Positions 23,685 to 35,707 are shown, counted from the stretch's first letter. The stretch is DNA of 64,000 nucleotides from Corylus avellana (GCF_901000735.1 NC_081544.1:10045608-10109607); one strand, 5' to 3'. The notes: a model not told the origin generated them from the letters alone. Made by a program: numbers and translations.

Positions 23685-25198
23685 TTAAACATTTCCGGCG
23701 AGGAGAACATCGGCAATCAACTTCTCCAAGTTCCGGTAAGAAGAACCACCAGGCTTGGCAGCCTCTTCTGCCTTATTCTTCCACTCCATTACCTTCCTCT
23801 TCATTTCTTTACCCTTATCACCCTCCATTAACTCCCTCACAAGCTTCTCAACAGCATCTCTCTCAACTTCATTATCTATCTCCATCCCAATGCCCCATTC
23901 GGTGCAAGAATACAGGCAGTTTATTTGTTGGTCGGCAAAGAAGGGCCAGGAGATGATCGGCACTCCGCCGCACACGCTTTCGATCGTTGAATTCCACCCG
24001 CTATGCGTCAAAAATCCTCCGATCGACGGGTGCTTGAGGATTTCTTCTTGAGCACACCAACTTGCTAACATGCCTCTATCTTTCGTTTCTGTAAGAAACT
24101 CGGGAGGAAGAAGGGCTGAATCGCCGGTGACAAGATCAGGCCTTATAATCCACAAGAAGGGTTTCTCGGTGTTGGCAAGTCCCCAAGCAAACTCAATTAG
24201 TTGTTGCGGCGTCATGACCGTTATGCTGCCGAAATTCACGTACACTACGGTGTTGGGTTGTTTTGAATTTAGCCAATCCACACACCCCGGCTCTTCTTTC
24301 CATAAATTGGAGGCTATTGATTTCAGCCGTTGATCTTTGATCTGGTCAGCAAGCAATGGAAGTGGACCGATGGTGTAGGTGCGAGGAAGCAAAGAGGAAA
24401 TACCCTCCAAAACATCATGTTCAAAGGCGTCAAACGTGTTGAAAATGATAGCTGAAGCTTTTGAAGCTCTCTCCACTTCAGTGATGATGAAGTTGAGCAA
24501 GAAGTCTTTCTCATCTGTAGTTCTAATGAAGGTTGGACAATCACTCAGACGGATGCTTTTCATCCCAGGAATCCAATCGATCATTGTGGTTTCTAGATAC
24601 CCATTTGTTAGATGGCTTGCATCTGTGAATCAAATGAAAACAAGCTATATATTAAACGCCGACGTATAGCTGGATATATAAATACACTTAAATATTACGT
24701 ACCTTTAAGGGGAATTAAACCGCGTTCAACAAGATGGCGGAAATGCAAAAAGGCCAAGGAGCAGCAGGCGCTAGGCGTCCAGAAAAGAACATTTGGAATT
24801 CCAAATTCTTCAGCAGCTTCGAGAGTGAATGTCATGGAACCATCGGAGACGATACACGTCACAGGCGGCGCGTTGGAAGAGGAAGAGTCGTTGAGTTTGG
24901 AGAGGAGGTTGCGGAGTGGGACGAGGCAAGTCTTTGAGGTGGAATCGCAAAGAGCGGGGATGTCTTGGCTGACGTCGGCGTCAGAAGGCGGGAGGCCGTC
25001 GGGGATACTTTCAAAGCGGAAGTCTGGCAGGCCGTTGAGGGAGTTGGGGCCTCTGGATCTGAGCAAGCGTGTGTGGTTGTAATGGGTGTTGACAAAAGTG
25101 ACGTGGAAGCCTTTGTGGTGGAGGAGTTTGGCCACCTTCAGCATCGGGTTTATGTGACCCTGAAATGGAAGCGGAACGCAGACGACATGAGGTTTCAT
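23685..25198 (-). CDS. UDP-glycosyltransferase, UGT85-like, two exons
   Basis: A family 1 plant glycosyltransferase, expected to move glucose from UDP-glucose to a small lipophilic acceptor in the cytosol. Exon 1 is 25198-24703 and exon 2 is 24622-23685, separated by an 80-bp GT..AG intron (24702-24623). The product is 477 residues, normal for the family. The start is the ATG of [11 protein letters not shown]. Catalytic His15 lies in FQGHINPM and the partner Asp119 in CIVSDGSM. The 44-residue PSPG donor box runs [12 protein letters not shown] .. HSGWNS .. PFFADQ and ends in Gln, typical of glucose users. HSGWNS in place of HCGWNS and ESVCGGVP fit the UGT85 group (7-deoxyloganetin / cyanohydrin glucosyltransferase-like annotations). 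The acceptor cannot be told. No stop or frameshift is seen. Confidence 0.93.
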
Positions 25199-25260
25199 TT
25201 TTCTCTCACGAACAAACAAATGGCCGGGGAAGAAAAATAGAAGGCTGGATCTTTCCAGGC

Positions 25261-25268
25261 GTTTTATA
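25261..25268 (-). promoter_or_regulatory. Candidate TATA box of the UGT gene
   Basis: Minus-strand TATAAAAC lies ~63 bp upstream of the chosen ATG, giving a plausible start of transcription ~30 bp downstream and a short 5' UTR. The region is AT-rich, so chance occurrence is possible. Confidence 0.45.
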
Positions 25269-25805
25269 CTATGGTTTTAATTTATTTTATTTTATTTTTT
25301 CTTATCATAAATAAAAATAATAATAATTTTAGCTTATGCAATAATACGTGGAAATAGCCGGCAAGGCGGCAACCGCTTTTCGTTACCTACCCGTCGAGGC
25401 TGAATAGTTTCGTTTCGAAGCCAAAAAGGCATATTGAAATGTCCAAATCAATGAATAAGAAAAAAGTACACATTATTTTCGAGCTACCACATCAATGTTA
25501 ATGTGATCGTCAATGTACAAAAAATAATAATAATAATAATAATGATGACCTTACAAATTTTTGTTAGGACAAAAAATATTCTAATAAATTTGAAAAAAAA
25601 AATAAAACAAAAAACATAAACTGAATTTTTTTAAAAGAGAAGGGTAATTTTATGGGTGGTTGAGCCATCCCAAAACCAGTGTTGTCACCAAGCGCCATCC
25701 GGAGGCCGAGCTAGCATTTAGAGTTTTGGAGAGGGGAAAAACTAAAATATAAAAAAAAATTGGGAGGAGTAAAATTCTAATTTGACATTTTTCACAAAAG
25801 ACAAC
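25269..25805. other. UGT upstream DNA, non-coding
   Basis: AT-rich, with an (AAT)n microsatellite near 25528-25550 and a short GGTGGTTGAGCCATCCC palindrome near 25655. No gene is seen. Confidence 0.5.
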
Positions 25806-25813
25806 ATTTTAAA

Positions 25814-25983
25814 GAGTAATGCTACAAGTTTTATTGTGTAATTCTCATGTCCCTCTATGGATGTTATGGCTCTTAAATATACCATTTTGCTTATAATTGA
25901 TCACTATTAAATTTTAATCAAATTGTAATTTTAAAAGGCACATCATTTTTAGAGTGACAAAAAAAGACTTATAAAACTACTCT
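25814..25983. mobile_element. MITE, hAT-like, 170 bp
   Basis: Inverted ends GAGTAATGCTACAAG.. (left) and AGAGTAGTTTTATAAG.. (right, reverse complement) are flanked by an identical 8-bp ATTTTAAA at 25806-25813 and 25984-25991. An 8-bp duplication points to the hAT superfamily. It is non-coding. Confidence 0.65.
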
Positions 25984-25991
25984 ATTTTAAA

Positions 25992-26664
25992 TCCTGAAAT
26001 CATGTTTGGAAATAAAATGCTCAATTGTATCTGATTTTGTGTTGAAAACAAAACCCAGTTTTATTTTTTCGCACATCAATCGAAGAGGCCACTGAGGTTG
26101 TTCTTTGCAAAACCGAGATAAAGGCAAAGTTGAAATTGAATTTGAGACTAGAGTGAAAATGGAGAAAGCTGAAAATAAATAAATAAAGGAATTATCGGAA
26201 GACACCCTTTTTTTTTGTTTTTTTGTTTTTTTTTTTGGGAGTTTTATGAACTCCATCGCTTGAGAAGGACTCGTTATGATGGGATAAGACTGGGTTAGCA
26301 TGTGCAAAATATTTAGTTACTTTCTTAATCGACACAAGCATCTTTCTATACAATGATTCATCAAAAGAGTAAACCAATTATTTTTGTAGATCTGACTATG
26401 ATTGTTATGCTAAAATCTTATGATTAATATTTAAAAATAAATAAATAAATAATTTTGTATGGGTAGTCTCACGAGAGGTAGATACAGAACTCCTAGCAAA
26501 TTTAAATTAATGGGGGTGGGATGCTTCCAAGTGAAATTTCTTGCTAAATTCAATGAGGCTTCATGTTTCCCATTGGTGTGTATACAAATTTTGCATTACT
26601 TTAAAACATGACAGAGACTAGTTTCACATGCAAATGAATAAATAAATGCATGATTATTTTTTAC
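25992..26664. other. Non-coding stretch
   Basis: AT-rich, with T-rich tract TTTTTTTTGTTTTTTTG near 26207-26236. No gene or defined repeat is recognised. Confidence 0.4.
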
Positions 26665-26672
26665 AAATAATA

Positions 26673-26806
26673 GGAGTGATGATATACACCATACGTGCGT
26701 ATATGGACAGTCATGCACACTCATATAATTTAATATTTTAATTAAAAAAATAATAATAATAAACACGGGTGTGCATGATGCTCAGAGTGACGTATATCAT
26801 CGCTCC
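26673..26806. mobile_element. MITE, hAT-like, 134 bp
   Basis: The ends GGAGTGATGATATAC and (reverse complement) GGAGCGATGATATAC match at 14 of 15 positions. They are flanked by a perfect 8-bp AAATAATA at 26665-26672 and 26807-26814. The arms are GC-balanced and the centre is AT-rich. It has no coding capacity. Confidence 0.75.
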
Positions 26807-26814
26807 AAATAATA

Positions 26815-28370
26815 TATTTTATGAGTGCAACTGCATTAATGTATTCCAGCTCCCATACTGTATACGTGGCCCTCACACTGACAGATCATGTGGTGGGACA
26901 GAGGTTGAGATGGGTCTCAACTAATCGGGTCATGATACAAAGAATGCTGGCGTGCATGTTCTCTTTAGCATCACCCTAAGTAATCAATTCCCAAGCAGCC
27001 TAACTTTTGTCATTGGGATTCATTGCACCTTATTATTATGTCTATGTACGTGCTTGGTAAACAGTATAATGAATGTGATACCGAAGAATTAGATGTTCTA
27101 AGTTAATTTGAATTAGAGATTATTCAGTTACTTATAGTGAGGGTATTTTTGTTTCATTAAAAAGTAAAAAGACAAAAATATCTTTCAAGTATAACTAACT
27201 GGATACTATCCCGTTCATTTAAACATTTAAACTAGAGAGAATCTTGTTCTACAAATAAGATTGATTTGCCTATTCATTCATGACCACAAAATCATATATT
27301 AATTTTAAAAGAAAATTATAATTATTACACAAAATTCTTTAATTTTAAAAGAAATGCACATATATATAAGGAACAATATGTTGTTAGGGATACAGTGATA
27401 AATCTCAATTATTCTGTAAGACATTTTGATTTAAATTGAATAAGGTTGTTTATTCACTAATATATATTTATGACTTATGAGCATTAGGCATATAACATAT
27501 TTTACATGTAAATGGTCCATATATTGTATTAAATATGGTTTATGGTTTATGTAATGACATTATCACATAATATATCTTAAACCAAAAGCCTTATAGTTTA
27601 CAATTTAATGTTCATAATCAGCAATGAAATTGGACATTTCATTTGATAAGACTGTAAGACATCAATCATGATGATCTATTTTGATCTTGTAAAGTAGTGA
27701 TTTCGGATTAATGTATTAGTGCAGATACAATGCACTGATTGAACCACTGGAGTTATCATTCCTTTAAAACACTGTCATTAGGAATGATGTGAAACTTTGA
27801 GACGTCTTATGACATTAATTCTAAATCTTGAGAAGATTCTAGACTCAAATGTAAAATAAAGATCAAGCAGTTTGGGAACTCCATCTTCAAGGAGGAATCC
27901 ATGTGTTTTAAGTAGATCAAAGAAATAAGAAATTTCATAATAAGATAAATTTAATGGAATGATTATTCTTAGTCTTTGGCCAAGGCATTTTGTAAGATAA
28001 ATTTAACACTAACTTGTGCCAAGTCATGAGATGACCAGTGTCACAACCATATTGAAACTGGTTATATTCTTCTTTGGTTCTCTCTTCAAGTAGTCGAAAG
28101 CCTATAGATAAATAGAGGAATCTGTGAGGCATAATATGTACTCTCACTCACAATTAGAGAATTGATTTTTCATTCTCTTGATGACCCATTCTCTTTGATC
28201 ATCTTCAATAATTGAAGAGAAAATTCAAAGTTATTAAGAATCCTAGATACAGTTGTGTGGTTGAAGGAAGAAGAAGAAAAAGATTTTTTTGTTGTTTTTG
28301 CTCTTAATTATCCAATGAGTGGTCGATTGCTACGTGTAAATGCTTCTCTTGTTTTTATTTTTATTTTTTA
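26815..28370. other. AT-rich intergenic DNA
   Basis: No gene is recognised. A weak hairpin (CAGTTACTTATAGTGAGGG.. with its complement) lies at about 27125-27205. The stretch 27395-28250, starting TGTTAGGGATACAGTGAT, has the look of an old LTR, but no partner, primer site or duplication was found, so it is left unclassified. Confidence 0.4.
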
Positions 28371-28625
28371 GTTAATAAATTTTTTTTGGTTACTTGAGTT
28401 TTAATGTTTTTAATTTTTTTTTTTTTAGATTTTTAAATATGATAAAACTAGTACCTCAGGTTTTGGAAAAGACTGAATTCCCACATCTGTTAATTTTCGT
28501 CAATCCCCCACTAACGAAAGTCCACGTCATCGCCATACACGTGTCCTTAAAAAAAAATCCACGTCAGTTCGGTATAACATTAAACTTAAACAAAACAAAA
28601 AAATAATTGGACATTTTTCCACAAC
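28371..28625 (+). repeat. Left terminal inverted repeat of MULE-like element
   Basis: It pairs with 36150-36427. The outermost match is GTTAATAA (28371) against TTATTAAC (36420-36427). The best block is CTAGTACCTCAGGTTTTGG. Confidence 0.72.
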
Positions 28626-28871
28626 CAAACCTGGCGGACAAAATACCCATAGGCACACCACCAAAGCCAAGAGCCACCGCCCAACCCATTCAAACACAAA
28701 AGAAAATCATTTGAAGCAGACACCACAAAATCCAAGAATGGCCAAAACACATTAAATCGAGAATGGGATTGTGAGTAGTTCAGATTCCACGATAATGGAA
28801 TATGTGGAATTTGTGAGTAGTTCATAATATTATGTTGAGTAGTTCAGATTCTAACTTTTTTGATCCAAAAA

Positions 28872-29342
28872 TGTAAGGGGTGTTTACTGGCAGTGCAGAT
28901 TTACAGGGGATATTGTGGCAAAATAAAGGAAGGTTAAAGATGATAATGGGGAAAAAAACAGAGTGCAATAATATTAAAGATAAGCTACTTCGAGAGAGCT
29001 ACTCTCCATAGACTAAGGTAATACAAATATTCCCAAATCTCCTCTTCTACCCCTCTAGCCTAGCCCTTATATCCAGCATTTTATTAGAATCCTTTCTAAT
29101 AGAATTCCACCTATTCACACAAGCTGACAAACGACAGCTTGAGGGGATATTACAAACACAGTAGCGTGAGCACAAAACGTAAATACAAGGTAAAATGACA
29201 AGGTAAATAAAATAAAGCATTTAAATGATAAAGGATGCTAGCTATGCAGAGCAATCTTCTAGAGGCTTCCCCTTCCTCTTCACACGTGTCCTGCCACTGA
29301 GTGAACCACCATGGCCCAGCTCCACCAACAGCACCCGTAACA
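28872..29342 (-). repeat. 3' LTR of chromovirus
   Basis: 471 bp, bounded by TGTAAG..TAACA. Just outside it, on the minus strand, is the polypurine tract AAGGGGGGAGACT (29343-29355). Confidence 0.92.
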
Positions 29343-29354
29343 AGTCTCCCCCCT

Positions 29355-30503
29355 TCAATGCACCTTGCCCACAAGGCGCGGGTATTGATTTTGTAAATTC
29401 CAAAGGTTCTCCCAAGTTTCATCCTCAGACGGAGCACCCTTCCAATGAATCAAAACTTCGGTAACAGCCCTGCCCTTCTTTTTTATCAAACGCCGATCCA
29501 GGATTAGTTCAGGCTCTGGCTTGAGTTCTCCATGTAGTGGTGTGGAGTGTTTGCCCAATTTTTTCTTAAGGCATGAAACATGGAAGACGGGATGGATGCG
29601 TGCATCAGGGGGTAAATTCAGTTTATATGCGACATAACCAATCATTTTCAGAATTTGGAATGGGCCAAAAAATCGAGGAGACAGCTTCAGATTTTTTCCC
29701 ATAGCAATTGATTTCTGTCGATAAGGCTGCAATCTAAGGTAAACCCAATCTTGTTCTTGGAATTCTCTCTATGTTCTCTTCTTATCCGCTTGGGTCTTCA
29801 TCTGGTTTTGGGCTTGCTGCAGGTGTTCCTTCTGAATAGTAATGACAGTGTTGTGATCTTTGAGTTGAGTGTCTACTGCCATGTTTGCTGAGGTGCCAGG
29901 AACATAAGATAATAGGGAGGGTGGAGGATACCCATAGACAGCCTCAAATGGGGTCAATCCTATAGAGGAATGGTGATTGGTATTGTACCACCACTCCGCC
30001 ATAGGAAGCCATGTGTTTCATTCCTTAGGTTTGGCTCCTGCATAGCACCTTAGATATGTCTCTAAGCATTTATTTAGTGCTTCTGTTTGCCCATCAGACT
30101 GTGGATGATAAGCAGAACTGAAAGTAAGGGATATACCCTAAAGATGAAAGAGCTCTCTCCAAAAAGTACTAGTAAATGTAGGGTCTCGGTCAGAAACGAT
30201 TGTCTTAGGCATGTCGTGTAGCTTGAAGATGTGAGTCAAAAAAATATGGGCCACCTTAGAAGCTGTATAAAGGTGAGAGACAGATAGAAAATGGCCATAT
30301 TTTGTAAACGTATCCACCACTACTAGGATTACATTACACCTATAAGAGGGCGGCAACCCCTCTATGAAATCCATCGAGATATCCGACCAAGCTATAGATG
30401 GAATGGGGAGTAGCTGTAGTAGCCCAGCAGGATGAATTGTCTCATGTTTGTTGACTTGGCATACCTCACATTCCTTGACTACCTTCTTGATGTCCTTCCG
30501 CAT
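29355..30503 (-). pseudogene. Integrase and C-terminal chromodomain of chromovirus
   Basis: The integrase core reads DISMDFIEGLPPS, VVDTFTKYGHF, TIVSDRDPTF and [13 protein letters not shown] (D, D, E residues). Upstream is CEVCQ of the zinc finger, with its HSGYH half just before 30513. The end carries FGPFQILKMIGYVAYKLNLP and a chromodomain, ILDRRLIKKKGRAVTEVLIHW followed by WENL. Chromodomains steer insertion to marked chromatin (known for the group). Stops at about 30137 (Q to TAG in FHL*GIS), after KPKE and after KKRT break the frame. Confidence 0.88.
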
Positions 30504-30512
30504 ACCCTTCCA

Positions 30513-31165
30513 TTAAAAATCCATCTTGGCTCTTTGAACAGTTTTGTGGTAACCAGAATGGCTAGCCGTGGGATTAGAGTGAATGTAGTCGAGGAGTTGT
30601 AGTTGGAATGGAGAACCTTTAACAATCAACAACCTCCCCTTCCTCAAAATCAGCCCTTGTTGTAAGGAGTAACCTTTAGGCCCAGAGTTACCCTGTTGTA
30701 AGGCAATGAGTAAGGCCTTTGTCTCATGATCTTGTGAATAAGATTCCTTCAATTTAGCAACCCAAGATGGAGTTGGAAAGGAGATGAGGGAAATGGATAA
30801 TTCCCCCTCTTTGCTTGTTTCTTCAAACCTCCTTGATAAGGCATCAGCCACCAAGTTCTCTTTCCCCTTCTTATACTCTATCACAAAGTCATACCCTAAG
30901 AGTTTAGAAATCCACATCTGTTGGGAAGGTGTACCTACTTTCTGCTCCAAGAGAAATTTGAGTGCTTGCTGGTCGGTCTTCACCACTTTTGGACAACCGA
31001 GATCAATGAAAGGAGTTCTTTTTCATATGTGGAGAGATACAAAGCCTGCCCTTTCAAAACCTTACTAAAGAAAGTTATAGGATGCCCACCCTGCATCAAA
31101 ACTGCCTCTAGGCCTGTACCACATGCGTCGCACTCAATAGTGAAGGTTTGAGTGAAATCCGGGAG
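30513..31165 (-). pseudogene. RNase H domain of chromovirus
   Basis: FTIECDACGTGLEAVLMQGGHP and YEKELLSLISVVQKW are readable near 31150-31000. After a frame change QALKFLLEQKVGTPSQQMW and GKENLVADALSRR follow at 30980-30800. The catalytic Asp and Glu positions remain, but the frame is split near 30986. Confidence 0.8.
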
Positions 31166-32420
31166 TTACAATACCGGAGAACTTGTGACAGCCTCCTTGA
31201 GTTTGTTAAATGCTGCAGTAGCAGAGGGGGTCCCAGAAAAAGAATTCTTCTTGAGGAGATCTGTGAGAGGGGCAGCTATCACCCCATAACCCCGAATGAA
31301 CTTCCGGTAGTAGCTCGTCAATCCCAAAAATCCTCGTAGGGACTTGATGGAATGAGGAAGTGGCCATTGCAACATAGAGTCAAGCTTAAATGAGTCAGCC
31401 CGTACACCTTGGCTGGATATCAAATGACCCAAGTAGTCAATCTCCGAGACGCCGAACCTACATTTAGAAGCCTTAGCAAACAGATTGTTAGTTTGTAATA
31501 CACCCAAAACTATTTCCAAGTGTGTTAGGTGCTCTTCCAATGACTTACTATAGACCAATATGTCATTGAAGAAAACCAAGACAAATTTCCGTAGGAAAGG
31601 CTTGAATAGGTCATTCATTGAACTTTGGAATGTTGAGGGTGCATTGGTGAGACCGAAGGGCATGACAAGAAATTCATAGTGCCCGTCATGAGTCCGAAAT
31701 GCTGTTTTAGGCACATCCTCCGGTCAGACTCGTATTTGGTGATACCCGGATCGCAAATCCAGCTTAGAAAAAATTTAAGCTCCAAAGAGCTCATCCAGTA
31801 GCTCATCGATGACGGGAATAGGATATTTATCCATGATGGTGTCCTGATTTAAAGCCTTGTAGTCGACACACATACGCCAACTTCCATCCGCCTTACGAAC
31901 CAACAAGACCGGGGAGGAGAAAGGACTTTGGCTAGGTCGAATAACCCTTGTTTGCGAGAGTTCTTTCACAATCTTTTCAATTTCTGACTTCTGGAAGTAA
32001 GGGTACCTATAGGGTCTTACACTAATAAGTTGTGTCCCCTTAAGTTGGATTTGATGGTCCTAACTTCTCGGTGGTGGTAACTCCTTAGGTTCCTCAAAAA
32101 CCTTCTTAAACCCTTCCAATAATTCCCTGATCTGAATAGGGCAATCTGGAATGTCAGAGCCCACTACTTGAGTCAAAAGTTGTAAGAAGAACCCCTTATT
32201 CTCAGAATTAGAGGACCTTAGAAATTGGTGGCCATCTTCCATAGTTAAACCCGTAGGGTGTAAACCCTTGAACAATGTGAGGTTAGGACCTTGACCAAAT
32301 TGCATTGTCATGCGAGAGAAATCCCACAATATAGGTCCTAGGGTTCTTAACCATTCCACTCCCAATACAATGTCACAACCGCCCAATGGAATAAGGTAAA
32401 AATCTGTAGTAATGGAATGA
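31166..32420 (-). pseudogene. Protease C-terminus and reverse transcriptase of chromovirus
   Basis: It resumes after the solo LTR with CDIVLGVEWLRTLGPI, the end of the protease and linker. RT then shows [38 protein letters not shown], a stop, FSKLDLRSGYHQIRV, a stop (CGA to TGA), and [14 protein letters not shown]. The catalytic motif reads FFND at about 31563-31574 where FFDD is expected, an Asp-to-Asn loss. It then continues to [12 protein letters not shown]. The copy is clearly inactive. Confidence 0.87.
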
Positions 32421-32425
32421 CCTTG

Positions 32426-33764
32426 TGATAAGTGCCAAATATTGCATATTTGGACCCCTTTATTTACATTAGTTAATCCTTTAGCTGTGTCGTTATTTAA
32501 TATTTTGTGTTAGTTTTGTGTTTTTAGTGTTTTGTAGGTCATTGAAGAAAAACTGCAGCTTTAAAGGGAAAAATGCGAAGTTTGGAAGAAAGCATACTTT
32601 GAGAAGACCTAGATTGTGTGGTTAAGTTTAACCAAATCTAAGGAAAGGTTAAATCAGATTAAAGTTCAGATTGGATAAGATTTCGGATCGGATTCAAATT
32701 CAGATTCTGCACACGTCTTAGTATTTTGACCATAACTCTCCGCTCAAATATCGAATTGAAGTGATTCAAACGGCATTGGAAAGCTAGCTCAAAATACTAC
32801 AATTTATTGTGAAATAGGATTTTCGTAATTCGTACAGTTACTATGTCAAAATCGCCCCGCAATTAAAGGACACAAATCTGGACGAATCCTATTCCGATTT
32901 CAGACTTCTATTTTGACTGGGAGACAGACTTTCGAATTATCTAGGTTTACTTGGGCTTCTAGGACTTCCCTAAGCCTATAAATAGACTTCTTTGCATTCA
33001 AGAAAAGATACACAATCCCAGAGAGCAAAATTCTTTTGTTTAGTTTTTCTTTAGGTTTAGGTTTAGGTTTAGATTTTATTTTTATGTGGAGCTAAATTCC
33101 CAACTAAGGTTGGGGATGAAGCCTCACCGATGAAGAACAACATCACTTTTATGTAAGTTTTTATTATTCTGATTTTATTGGGTTTTTTATTTCAATTGTT
33201 TTACTTTTAATCAATTGTATGGATTGATTCTTGGATATCTCTTGTGATTCAAGGATACATGTGATGATTTGAGATAATTTTATATGATTGATTGCTTGGC
33301 TTTTAACTCATAAAAATTGGATATCCCTTGTGATTTGTTCTACGGATACATCTGGTGTTTCAATTGAATTTGGATTCCTTTTGTGATTTGGTCAATGAAT
33401 GGATACATGGGATGGTTTTGATTAATTCTTTGAAGCATAGTAAAACATATCTATGATTTAATTTGTGAGAACTTCGGATTAATATTGATGAACATAAAAT
33501 ATGTTGTTATGATTTGGTGAGTGTGAATTCCCAAACCTTAGTACCTTTATTCTTAGATTTACTTATTTTATTTAGTTTATGTTTATCCTTTAATTTTCAA
33601 AACTCAAAAATCAAAACCCTTTTGGAACTAGATTAGGATTTAATTAGTTTAGATATAAATTGCTCTTTCAAAAATACAATTCTCTGTGGGATCGACCTCG
33701 TACTTGCAATCCATTAAACTACAATCGATTCGTGCACTTGCGAGTTAAATAAATTTGCACAACA
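32426..33764 (+). repeat. Solo LTR (family B, Athila-like) inside the chromovirus
   Basis: 1,339 bp from TGATAAGTGCCAAATATTG to AAATTTGCACAACA, flanked by the perfect duplication CCTTG (32421-32425 and 33765-33769). It is related along its length to the 1,271-bp LTRs of the element at 41014-56744. No interior remains, as after recombination between two LTRs. It cuts the chromovirus protease and so postdates it. Confidence 0.93.
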
Positions 33765-34160
33765 CCTTGCACCCTGAGAGAAACAGATTTACACATACCC
33801 TCACTCAAGATTGCTGCCTCATTCGCTACCCTCACTTGTAGATTGTGTGGTAGAATTAAACCCAAAGAGACCTTATTGAACACAGATGTATCGATAAAAT
33901 TATGAGTGCTACCCGAATCGATTAAAATCACAACCCTTTCATTTTTAATGACCCCCACTACTCGCATAGTATTAGGGTTCAATGAGCCAGATATAGCATT
34001 TAACGAAATTTCAGATTCTAACATCTCATGAATAATAGGTTCCGACAAAGGTTCTACCTTATCAGAGGTATCATAGAAAATTTCCTCGGTCTTGTCATCA
34101 ATAGATACTTCAGTTCTATGTGAAAGATAGAGTTTAGGGGCCTTACATTTGTGAGTGGGA
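33765..34160 (-). pseudogene. Aspartic protease of chromovirus, split by solo LTR
   Basis: VVILIDSGSTHNFIDTSVF holds the DSG active site at about 33905-33950. It is preceded by LNAISGSLNPNTMRVVG. The reading frame is cut at 33769 by the solo LTR and continues at 32420. Confidence 0.85.
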
Positions 34161-34162
34161 CT

Positions 34163-35167
34163 CTACTTTTCTTCATAGTTGTAACATAAGTCCTTCTCTC
34201 TTCGTTTGTGCATTTGAGCTGGTGAAATTTTCTGAACAGGTACCAGAGTTGAAGCTTTGGATGTAGAGGAGTATTGAGATATCTGCAACCCCCCATGTTG
34301 TCTGGAAGAAGCTCTAGGCGGTCCCCACTGTTGCTGACTATAGGAAAAGGAAGAACCTTGAGGTTTAAAGGCTCTGTGGGAGCTGGATAAATACTCCTCT
34401 TGCAACTTAGCCAAGCCAAAGGCTGCTACTAGAGTGCAAGGTGCCAACATCCTCAAGGGAAGATGAACCTCATCTTTAAGACCACTGAGATAGCAACTTA
34501 GTTTATATGCATCAGAGAGTCCACAGAGGCGATTAGAGAGAGACTCAAACTGGACTGTATATTCTGCCACCGTAGAGGTCTGTCGAAGCTTGACCATGGA
34601 CTCCATGGGATCATCATATGTTGGACCAAATCGAGTGAGCAGAGCTTGAAGAAAAATATCCCAAGTAGGGAACTGACCTATTTCATCTGAGTCCTGGAAC
34701 CAAACCAGTGCCTCACCTTCCATGTGAAAGGAGGCGATTCGAAGGCGCTGGTACATAGAAGTCTGGTAGTAGTCAAAAAACTAGTTAACCTTATAAGACC
34801 AGCCTGCGGGATCTTCACCATTAAAGCGAGGAAAATCAAGGCGAATATCCCTAGTACGAATCTGTCTGTCTCTGAAGTTATCGTTACCTTCATCCTCCTG
34901 GAACCATCTCTCATCTCTTTCTTCCCTACGATCATTGTCATGGGCACGCCTCTCTTGTCGTGCGTCTCTGCGGGGTGGTTCATGTCGTCTGTCTGGTGGG
35001 GGCTTAAGGGGTTGATTAGTCTGGTTTGCCAATACAGTACGAATCATCTCAGTGAGCTCATTAAGTTTCCCATCCACGGTGTCATTGACAACTTGCTACT
35101 GAGTCCAGCTATCTTGGCATTCCTTCACTAAGTCTGATATTTGAGCTAAATGAGTGTCGTTAGCCAT
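34163..35167 (-). pseudogene. Gag of chromovirus
   Basis: It starts MANDTHLAQISDLVKECQ at 35167, then a TAG, an Arg/Asp-rich linker, IRLDFPRFNGEDPAGW, a TAG at YKVN*, and the Gag core RIASFHMEGEALVWFQD .. LTRFGPTYDDPMESMVKLRQ. A CCHC-like remnant (CYNYEEK, stop, HKCKAPKLYLSH) ends it. The two nonsense changes and the broken zinc knuckle show decay. Confidence 0.85.
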
Positions 35168-35218
35168 GGAGAAAAAAAAAATTGGTGGTATGGAAGCAAA
35201 TGAAGGGAGGAACGGAGG

Positions 35219-35230
35219 GCTCTGATACCA
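35219..35230 (-). promoter_or_regulatory. Primer binding site, initiator tRNA-Met
   Basis: Minus-strand TGGTATCAGAGC lies 2 bp inside the 5' LTR. This is the standard complement of the plant initiator tRNA-Met 3' end and it is perfect over 12 bases. Confidence 0.93.
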
Positions 35231-35232
35231 AA

Positions 35233-35707
35233 TGTAAGGGGTGTTTACTGGCAGTGCAGATTTACAAGGGATATTGTGGCAAAATGAAGGAAGGTTGAAG
35301 ATGATAATGGAGAAAAAAAATAGAGTGCAATAATATTAAAGATAAGCTGCTTCGAGAGAGCGACTCTCCATAGACTCAGGTAATACAAATATTCCCAAAT
35401 CTCCTCTTCTACCCCTCTAGCCTAGCCTTTATATCCAGCATTCTGTTAGAATCCTTTCTAACAGATTTCCACCTATTCACACAAGCTGACAAACGACAGC
35501 TTGAGGGGATATTACAAACACAGCAGCGTGAACACAAAACGTAAATACAAGGTTAAATGACAAGGTAAATAAAATAAAGCATTTAAATGATAAAGGATGC
35601 CAACTGTGCAGAGCAATCTTCTAGAGGCTTCCCCTTCCTCTTCACTCGTGTCTTGCCACTGAGTGACTCACCACCATGGCCCAGCTCCACCAACAGCACC
35701 CATAACA
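35233..35707 (-). repeat. 5' LTR of chromovirus
   Basis: 475 bp, the direct partner of 28872-29342, with TGTAAG..TAACA ends. The AAAAA duplication follows it. Confidence 0.92.

Larger units (their letters stand above)
28872..35707 (-). mobile_element. Complete Ty3/gypsy chromovirus, decayed
   Basis: Direct LTRs 28872-29342 (3') and 35233-35707 (5') start TGTAAGGGGTG and end TAACA on the plus strand, with target duplication AAAAA at 28867-28871 and 35708-35712. There is an initiator tRNA-Met primer site at the 5' LTR and a G-rich polypurine tract at the 3' LTR. Gag, protease, RT, RNase H, integrase and chromodomain all lie in order on the minus strand and all carry stops. The LTRs differ at a few percent of sites by eye, so it is older than the Athila-type insertion at 41 kb. 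A solo LTR interrupts the protease. Confidence 0.92.

Noticed and set aside
25199..25219. Longer UGT start seven codons upstream
   Set aside because: The upstream codon at 25219 is TTG, not ATG; the ATG at 25198 gives the usual UGT85 N-terminus.
24070..25240. Open frames on the plus strand opposite the UGT exons
   Set aside because: They are shadows of the GC-rich UGT coding sequence and match no family.
27395..28250. Possible solo LTR
   Set aside because: It starts TGTTAGGG and looks LTR-like, but no matching end, duplication or second copy was found.
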